A stretch of DNA of 11,167 bases from contig QHBQ01000243.1 in assembly GCA_003243865.1 (NCBI GenBank), positions 1 through 11,167 on the forward strand, written 5' to 3'. Source of the stretch: Candidatus Chloroheliales bacterium (GTDB lineage Bacteria; Chloroflexota; Chloroflexia; QHBQ01). The first letter of the stretch is position 1. Every line of letters starts with the position of its first letter. Made by a program: the position numbers and the translations under genes. This document shows, in pieces, positions 6,667 through 11,167 of this stretch. The notes beneath the pieces are model-generated. The model ran no database searches. It was not told the origin of the DNA and was given only the letters and a program-made list of their open reading frames with translations.

Positions 6667-6732
6667 GGGCGCAATGAATTTGCGCCCCTACAAGCACGAA
6701 GCCCGTGTAGGGGCGCGGATTTATCGCGCCCA
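6667..6732. repeat. Composite palindromic intergenic repeat, copy 2
   Basis: This 66-nt unit starts 87 bp after copy 1 in the same orientation and has the same two terminal hairpins. In this copy a third, central stem of 11 perfect bp (6682-6692 with 6706-6716) is also possible; it uses bases from both terminal hairpins, so the two folds exclude each other. It ends 21 bp before the transporter stop, so it would be transcribed in the 3' end of that mRNA. Confidence 0.8.
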
Positions 6733-6753
6733 GGTGCCGACATCGCAACCTCC

Positions 6754-8871
6754 TCAGCGCTGATCCTTGCGTTGCTGAATTATAATAGCGGCAACCGTTA
6801 GCAGCACGGTGGCGGCGATTAGTACCAGCCAGTTCAGACCTAGATCAGCGGCATCCAGCGCGTGGTAGAGGGGTTTGGCGAAGAAAGGGTTATCATCTAT
6901 CTGGTTAAGGTTGGTACTGTTCGCCATCGCCTCCAACCCCCAGCGGCTGATGGTCAGGTTGTTTAGCCAACTGATTGCATTCGGCAGTTGCGGATTCAGG
7001 GCTTTGCTCAACAACAATTGGGGAATTATGAGTACCACTAGCACGATTGGCATCTGCTCTTGCTCCTTGAGCGCCGCCGATGCCGCCAGCCCCAGCGCAA
7101 CTGATGCAATAGTGGTCAGCATCAGGGTGACAGTCAGTTCCAACCAGGTCGGCAACCACACTCCCTGGGCTGGTAGACTAGCAAGCGGCAGCACAACCGC
7201 AGCCAGCAGCAACATCTGCAGTACGCTGAATGCACTAAGCACGGCCAGCTTGCTGAGAATGTACGGCCCCACCTGCAAGAACAGCATCCGCTCCCGTTTG
7301 TAGATTGCCTTCTCCTTAACCACTTCGCTGATGGCGTTGAAGCTGCCCAGGAAGAGGGCGAGCAAGGTGAGCGCCAGCAACAGGATTTGTGCATTGGTGT
7401 AGTCACCAACCACTTTGGTTGGGAACGCGGGGTTCTCCGCCCGCGTGGTGAAGATCGAGCCGCCCCTATCGCTGAGACTAGCCAGCAGCACCAGCAGACC
7501 AAGTGCGATTGGCAACAACAAGTTAGCGGCCAGCGTAAGCCGTTTGTGCCGGTTGAACATCGTGCTAGCATAGCGGCGAGTTAGGGTCAGCCACTGGCTG
7601 AAGAAAGGCGCCTGGCTGACCGGCCGGGTTTTGTTCTGCTGGGGTGCAATGCGCTGGGCAGCGTTTCGTACTCGATGCTTGAGGAACCGCTCGTAGTAGG
7701 TAGAGCGATGATATTCGCCCGCCACCGCTTTGGACTCGATTGGTGTACTGGCTTCCAGAGCTTGATATATCTTAGGGTACTGCTTCTCGGCAGCTACTTC
7801 GCTTATCGGTTGCAGCTTTGCAGTCGGGAGCGCCGTGCTATAGAAGGGTATCGCCTCGGCCATCGGGCCGAAGAAGGTGAGATAGCCATGCGAGAGCATC
7901 GCCACGTAGTTGCACTGCTCGGCTACATAGTCCAGCCGATGCGTAACCAGCACAACGCCAATGCTTTGGCGGTTACGCATCCTACCAAGCAACTCCATGA
8001 ACTCCTCCTCCATGCCAGGGTCCAAGCCTGAAGTTGGTTCGTCGAGGAACAGGAAGCTGGGCTTAGTCAACAACTCAACTGCCACACTCACGCGCTTGCG
8101 TTGCCCGCCACTCAGGTTGCTAACCAGCTTATGCTGATGAAGGGTCATGTGCAGCTTGTCAAGCACATCGTCAATCAAGCGGCGGCGTTCATGCGGCAGC
8201 ATCCCTTGGGGTAGCCGCAATTCGGCGGCATAAGCAAGCACCTGCTCGACGGTTAGCTCGGTGTGTACGATGTCGTCTTGCGGCACATAGCCTATGGATG
8301 TGCGGAACAGGTCTAGCTGGCGGTCTACCGCCTCACCGTTGAGCAGAAGTTGCCCTCCAGTAGCAGGCGCGTAGCCACATAGAGCATTGAGCAGGGTGGT
8401 CTTGCCGCTGCCGCTGCACCCCAGCAGGGCGATGAAGTCGCCTGACTGTACGCTGATGCTGGTGGGATGCAGCAGGGTGGTGCGCGCGCTGCTCTTGAAG
8501 ATCTGCTTGACCAGGTCAATGCCGTCAAGTCGCATCTGCTGGGGGGTGAAGATGCGAAGGATGCTGCCATCCAGGCGGAAGCGGTAGGGTCCGATGCGAA
8601 TGAGCGCCCCCGGCCTTAGCTCGACCTCACCCTGAACCCTCTGACCGTCAACGTGGCTGCCATTGGCGCTGTCATGGTCGCGCAGGAAGTAGTGGCCCGC
8701 GCGTTTGAAGATGGTGGCGTGTTCACGGCTGACTGTAGGATGGTTGAGTTCCAGGTCAAGCTCACCACTACGCTTCTGCATAGGATGACGACCAAGATGA
8801 ACCTGCCAGAGGTTGAGGTCTACCTCCGGCAGCGGTGGCGCTTCGACCGATGCCTGGTTTGCGGGATGCAC
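6754..8871 (-). CDS. FHA-ABC-membrane fusion transporter (ABCG-like half transporter)
   Basis: The 705-aa protein joins three parts. A forkhead-associated domain (about 20-105) has R28, S48, R49, H51 and the N70-G71 pair expected for phosphothreonine binding. The ATPase domain (about 117-345) has Walker A GCSGSGKT (151-158), Q-loop Q198, signature LSGGQ (253-257), Walker B FLFLDE (273-278) and switch H311. After a linker, an ABC2-type membrane domain has six helices at about 445-466, 493-513, 537-562, 576-600, 607-625 and 679-698. The order ATPase then membrane domain is that of ABCG transporters, so it should act as a dimer and probably exports its substrate. Start is GTG 8871 with GGAGGAA six bases upstream. 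The divergent neighbour is a Ser/Thr kinase, the natural source of the phosphothreonine an FHA domain reads; Mycobacterium Rv1747 next to PknF is a known parallel. The substrate is unknown. Confidence 0.94.
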   Translation of the reverse strand: MHPANQASVEAPPLPEVDLNLWQVHLGRHPMQKRSGELDLELNHPTVSREHATIFKRAGHYFLRDHDSANGSHVDGQRVQGEVELRPGALIRIGPYRFRLDGSILRIFTPQQMRLDGIDLVKQIFKSSARTTLLHPTSISVQSGDFIALLGCSGSGKTTLLNALCGYAPATGGQLLLNGEAVDRQLDLFRTSIGYVPQDDIVHTELTVEQVLAYAAELRLPQGMLPHERRRLIDDVLDKLHMTLHQHKLVSNLSGGQRKRVSVAVELLTKPSFLFLDEPTSGLDPGMEEEFMELLGRMRNRQSIGVVLVTHRLDYVAEQCNYVAMLSHGYLTFFGPMAEAIPFYSTALPTAKLQPISEVAAEKQYPKIYQALEASTPIESKAVAGEYHRSTYYERFLKHRVRNAAQRIAPQQNKTRPVSQAPFFSQWLTLTRRYASTMFNRHKRLTLAANLLLPIALGLLVLLASLSDRGGSIFTTRAENPAFPTKVVGDYTNAQILLLALTLLALFLGSFNAISEVVKEKAIYKRERMLFLQVGPYILSKLAVLSAFSVLQMLLLAAVVLPLASLPAQGVWLPTWLELTVTLMLTTIASVALGLAASAALKEQEQMPIVLVVLIIPQLLLSKALNPQLPNAISWLNNLTISRWGLEAMANSTNLNQIDDNPFFAKPLYHALDAADLGLNWLVLIAATVLLTVAAIIIQQRKDQR

Positions 8872-8877
8872 TAATGG

Positions 8878-8884
8878 TTCCTCC
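8878..8884 (-). promoter_or_regulatory. Shine-Dalgarno GGAGGAA for the GTG start of the transporter
   Basis: On the minus strand GGAGGAA is followed by six bases and then GTG 8871. It is among the strongest ribosome sites in the window and fixes the start of the FHA domain region. Confidence 0.75.
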
Positions 8885-8914
8885 AGCCCTTACAGCCAAG
8901 ATTGCAGCGGCTGA

Positions 8915-8943
8915 ATTATAACATTTGCGCTGCCTTTTCTCCA
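8915..8943 (-). promoter_or_regulatory. Extended -10 promoter for the FHA transporter
   Basis: On the minus strand TGT-TATAAT gives a full extended -10, with TATAAT at 8920-8915. A weak -35 (TGGAGA, 8943-8938) lies 17 bp upstream. The leader before GTG 8871 would be about 38 nt. Confidence 0.6.
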
Positions 8944-8954
8944 CTGCTAATCTG

Positions 8955-8999
8955 ATGGGTGCGTCGCAAGCGCACGAGGGCGGGCAGCCGCCCACCCAT
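8955..8999. repeat. Three-way palindrome with two inner hairpins
   Basis: Outer arms ATGGGTG (8955-8961) and CACCCAT (8993-8999) enclose two smaller hairpins: GTGCG with CGCAC around 8959-8975, and GGCGG with CCGCC around 8979-8993. The inner and outer stems compete slightly at the right arm. It is GC-rich and noncoding. Confidence 0.55.
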
Positions 9000-9033
9000 A
9001 TGCATCAAAAATAAGCGCAAGGTGGGGAACTTA

Positions 9034-9181
9034 CAGGGGGTCTGGGGGTAAGCCCCCAGAGGCTGACCTGCAACAGTGCTGGGACTAAGCATCATTGCGC
9101 CATGCCTGAGAATGCAACCGATATGCTTACGAGTAGCATTTGGAGTTTGCATCAGCTGGGGGCTTACCCCCAGACCCCCTG
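9034..9181. repeat. Perfect 26-bp inverted repeats enclosing 96 bp
   Basis: Bases 9034-9059 and 9156-9181 are exact reverse complements over 26 bp. Each arm is itself a hairpin: the left one pairs CTGGGGG with CCCCCAG around TAAG at 9042-9059. Outside the arms the complementarity continues imperfectly to about 8978 and 9236, including CCCATATGCATCAAA at 8995-9009 against its near complement at 9206-9220. No transposase and no clear target-site duplication are seen. It may be a MITE-like or REP-like element. Confidence 0.75.
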
Positions 9182-9217
9182 GCTCATCCTCGGCTTTCGT
9201 CCTAATTTGATGCTCAT

Positions 9218-9242
9218 GGGCGGGCCACCGCCCGCCCCTACG
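9218..9242. repeat. 25-bp palindromic repeat, copy 1
   Basis: The unit is an 8-bp stem (GGGCGGGC with GCCCGCCC) around CACC, followed by CTACG. An identical copy lies 48 bp further on. The first copy also forms part of the outer arm of the larger inverted repeat. Confidence 0.75.
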
Positions 9243-9265
9243 TTTACTATCTGGTTCGCGCCCCA

Positions 9266-9290
9266 GGGCGGGCCACCGCCCGCCCCTACG
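9266..9290. repeat. 25-bp palindromic repeat, copy 2
   Basis: All 25 bases match copy 1 in the same orientation. It lies about 40 bp upstream of the -35 box of the kinase gene. Confidence 0.75.
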
Positions 9291-9331
9291 ATGAAACAAT
9301 AACTTGCGACCCGTTCTAATTTTTGGCCCCC

Positions 9332-9360
9332 TTGCTAAACCCACCTACTCGTGTTAGAAT
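9332..9360 (+). promoter_or_regulatory. Promoter of the kinase-cyclophilin gene
   Basis: TTGCTA at 9332-9337 and TAGAAT at 9355-9360 are 17 bp apart, and TGT directly precedes the -10 box, giving an extended -10. Transcription would start near 9367 with a leader of about 38 nt. Confidence 0.65.
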
Positions 9361-9367
9361 GTTCCGG

Positions 9368-9401
9368 CAATCGAGGGAATGTAGCAATCGAAAGGATGTA
9401 G
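9368..9401 (+). repeat. Tandem 17-bp duplication carrying the kinase ribosome site
   Basis: Two adjacent 17-bp units, 9368-9384 and 9385-9401, differ at three bases. The second unit holds the AAAGGA Shine-Dalgarno (9391-9396) eight bases before ATG 9405. The first holds a related purine run, GAGGGA. Confidence 0.6.
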
Positions 9402-9404
9402 ACA

Positions 9405-11167
9405 ATGCAGGGCAGGGGCGGCGCGTTGGCGGTGGGCAGCCGGTTGCAGGGTGGCAAGTACGTGGTCGAGGCGGTGCTGGGTGAAGGCAGCTTCGGCATC
9501 ACTTATCGTGCCGCCAACACCGGTTCGCGGCTGCACCAGCAGGTAGCGATTAAGGAACTGTTCATCGAGGGTAGCACGCGGGCGGAGGCCGGTCGCGTGC
9601 TGCACCCGCCGGAACGCAGCGACGAGTCGTGGGGTAGGCTGACCAGCAACTTCGAGCGCGAGGCCCAGACAATCGCCCGCCTCAAGCACCCCGGCATCGT
9701 CACCGTCTACGATTGCTTCGAGGAGAACGACACCCTCTACATCGTGATGGAGTTCGTGGACGGCACCAACCTCGACCGGCTGGTGCGGCAGCGGGGCGGA
9801 CACTTGCCGGAGGCCGAGGCTCTAGGCTACGTGGCCGAGATAGCCGCCGCGCTGACCGTGCTGCACGCCAACGGGGTGCTGCACCGCGACATCAAGCCCG
9901 CCAACATCATGATTGACAAATCCGGTCACGCGGTGCTGATAGATTTCGGCACCGCCCGCGACTTCGTGCTGGACAAGACGCTCACCCACTCGGTGATACT
10001 CACCCCCGCGTTTGCGCCACCGGAGCAATTCCAGCCGCGCGCCCATCGTGGCCCGTTCACCGACATCTACGCCTTGGCAGCCACTACCTACTGGCTGCTT
10101 ACTAGCGACCTGCTCGATATGTGGAATACCGGCAAGGTGAAAGAGGATGAGCGGCTCAGTCCGCGCATTCGCGCCGCGCTTACCCACGCCCTCGCCTTCA
10201 ACTCCACTGACCGCACTCCCGATGCTGCAAGCTTCAGCCGCGAACTGCTCGGCCCAGCCACGCCGCAGCCCGCCAGCCCGCCGCCCGCCAGGCCGGTCAG
10301 CCCCACCGCGACGACGCTGCCCAACGCGCCCCAACCTGCCGCCACGCCTGGCGCGGCTGTTGAGCGCCCGCACCAGCGCAACCTTGGGGGTGATGCGACG
10401 ATCGTAGAGAGCAGCGAGCAGCGCGGCTACACCCTGCCGCCAATGTACCCACTGCCCACCGATGAGTACATCATCGATCAGCAGAGGTGGTGGGGCGCAT
10501 TGCCGATAATTGCGGGTATCCTTGCCGCAGGTGTGCTGCTGGTTGCGCTTTACAACTTGATGCTCAGTGGCAGGGGCAGCGCAGGTAGTGGTGCGCTGGC
10601 CACGCCGGTTATTGTCGCCAACGCGGCAATTACTAATACCATCCCTGTCGCAACCTCGATTACAACGGTCACCTCTACCAGTGTACCTACTATATCATAC
10701 CCGGGTGGCGTCCCCCCCACCGCTGCGCCACCTCTGACCTCGACCAACACCACGCCCGGTCCCATTGCGATTAATGTGGATAAGGGCATTGCTGACAAGA
10801 CCATGACCATCATCACCAATCGCGGCACTGTCGTCCTCGGCCTCTTCAGCAACGCCGCACCGAACACGGTAAAGAATTACGAGGAGCGCGCCAATCGCGG
10901 CGAGTACAACGGGCGCACGTGGCACCGTGTCGAGGAGTGGGTGTTGCAGGGCAATGACCCCGCTGGCATCGGCTCAGGCGGTGGCAACATCCCCACCGAG
11001 ATTAACAAGGTACCGTTCGGCATCGGTTCGCTCGGCGTTGCCCGCACCAATGACATTACTTACAGCAACGACAGCCAGCTCTTCATCGTCAAGACTATTG
11101 ACCCGGTCAAGTACCAGAACTTTACCTTCCTGAACGGCGTCTTTGACCCGAAGACCGGCGCACCCAG
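9405..11167 (+). CDS. Membrane Ser/Thr protein kinase fused to a cyclophilin-type peptidyl-prolyl isomerase (3' end outside window)
   Basis: The frame is open for 587 codons to the window edge, so the gene is partial. The kinase domain (about 18-282) has the Gly-rich loop GEGSFG (26-31), VAIK K50, the helix C Glu at about E86, HRDIKPAN (160-167; D162, N167), DFG (180-182), PPEQ (205-208), TDIYAL (219-224) and R270. It should therefore be active. A Pro-rich juxtamembrane linker (about 284-320) leads to one membrane helix at about 364-386. A Thr/Ser/Pro-rich outer linker (about 395-455) follows, then a cyclophilin domain from about 465. This domain keeps R508 (WHR), Q515 (VLQGND), Q558 and F560 (SQLFI); the usual Phe of the GFM motif is W512. 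The kinase should face the cytoplasm and the isomerase the outside. ATG 9405 has AAAGGA eight bases upstream. It is divergent from the FHA transporter, a plausible substrate. Confidence 0.93.
   Translation, partial: MQGRGGALAVGSRLQGGKYVVEAVLGEGSFGITYRAANTGSRLHQQVAIKELFIEGSTRAEAGRVLHPPERSDESWGRLTSNFEREAQTIARLKHPGIVTVYDCFEENDTLYIVMEFVDGTNLDRLVRQRGGHLPEAEALGYVAEIAAALTVLHANGVLHRDIKPANIMIDKSGHAVLIDFGTARDFVLDKTLTHSVILTPAFAPPEQFQPRAHRGPFTDIYALAATTYWLLTSDLLDMWNTGKVKEDERLSPRIRAALTHALAFNSTDRTPDAASFSRELLGPATPQPASPPPARPVSPTATTLPNAPQPAATPGAAVERPHQRNLGGDATIVESSEQRGYTLPPMYPLPTDEYIIDQQRWWGALPIIAGILAAGVLLVALYNLMLSGRGSAGSGALATPVIVANAAITNTIPVATSITTVTSTSVPTISYPGGVPPTAAPPLTSTNTTPGPIAINVDKGIADKTMTIITNRGTVVLGLFSNAAPNTVKNYEERANRGEYNGRTWHRVEEWVLQGNDPAGIGSGGGNIPTEINKVPFGIGSLGVARTNDITYSNDSQLFIVKTIDPVKYQNFTFLNGVFDPKTGAP

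Larger units (their letters stand above)
8872..9404. other. 533-bp intergenic region between the FHA transporter and the kinase
   Basis: No gene is supported here. The region holds a transporter promoter at the left edge, a three-way palindrome at 8955-8999, a nested inverted repeat from about 8978 to 9236, two 25-bp direct repeats at 9218-9290, and the kinase promoter at the right edge. The reading frames that cross it are made of repeat sequence (runs such as GGRWPA and GGPPPAP) and have no Shine-Dalgarno. The interior at 9060-9155 has no recognised motif apart from a small 5-bp hairpin near 9122-9138. Confidence 0.75.

Noticed and set aside
6541..6801. 86-codon plus-strand frame after DUF1634
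   Set aside because: It is the translation of the two composite repeats (repeated GRNEFAP and GADLSRP segments) and runs into the end of the transporter gene.
7675..8031. 118-codon plus-strand frame opposite the transporter ATPase domain
   Set aside because: It is antisense to the region after the Walker B motif of the transporter, with no domain and no ribosome site.
9034..9181. A complete insertion sequence
   Set aside because: The 26-bp inverted repeats are real, but only 96 bp lie between them, no transposase is encoded and no target-site duplication is evident. At most it is a MITE-like element.
9218..9290. CRISPR array
   Set aside because: There are only two repeats, the spacer-like gap is a single 23-bp stretch, the unit is a perfect hairpin plus a tail, and no cas gene is present.
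8916..9344. 142-codon minus-strand frame across the repeat-rich gap
   Set aside because: Its translation is made of repeated GGRWPA-like segments that come straight from the palindromes. It has no ribosome site and overlaps both promoters.

Overview
The window is about 11.2 kb of GC-rich bacterial DNA that is densely coding and carries palindromic repeats in most of its intergenic gaps. It holds nine protein genes. No rRNA, tRNA, CRISPR array, transposase or phage gene is visible. The mix of genes (a 2-oxoacid dehydrogenase E2 of branched-chain type, a one-FHA ABCG-like transporter, a membrane Ser/Thr kinase fused to a cyclophilin, and GC-rich composite intergenic palindromes) would fit a Chloroflexota-like genome. 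That placement is an impression from gene style and has not been tested by any search.

Layout, left to right. The E2 acyltransferase (+) is probably the last gene of a 2-oxoacid dehydrogenase operon that enters from the left. It converges on a GT4-type glycosyltransferase (-), with a strong hairpin between the two stops. The glycosyltransferase is divergent from a thioredoxin gene (+); the two appear to share a symmetrical -10 box in a back-to-back promoter. Thioredoxin converges on an ECF-type sigma factor (-) across a gap with two hairpins. The sigma factor is divergent from a three-gene cluster (+): an MBL-fold hydrolase, a TSUP (TauE/SafE-like) permease and a small DUF1634-type membrane protein. 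This cluster converges on a large FHA-ABC-membrane fusion transporter (-) across a gap with two copies of a composite palindromic repeat. A 533-bp gap full of nested inverted repeats then separates the transporter from a divergent Ser/Thr kinase (+). The kinase has a single membrane segment and an outer cyclophilin-type peptidyl-prolyl isomerase domain. It is open at the right edge.

Functional reading. The most interesting module is the divergent pair of kinase and FHA transporter. FHA domains bind phosphothreonine, so the kinase may control the transporter, as is known for the mycobacterial pair PknF and Rv1747. Here the kinase has an unusual isomerase as its outer domain. The MBL-TSUP-DUF1634 cluster looks like a small anion-transport or sulfur-related unit, but its substrate cannot be read from sequence. 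Several genes use TTG or GTG starts, each with its own Shine-Dalgarno sequence, so starts based only on the longest ATG frame would be wrong in places.
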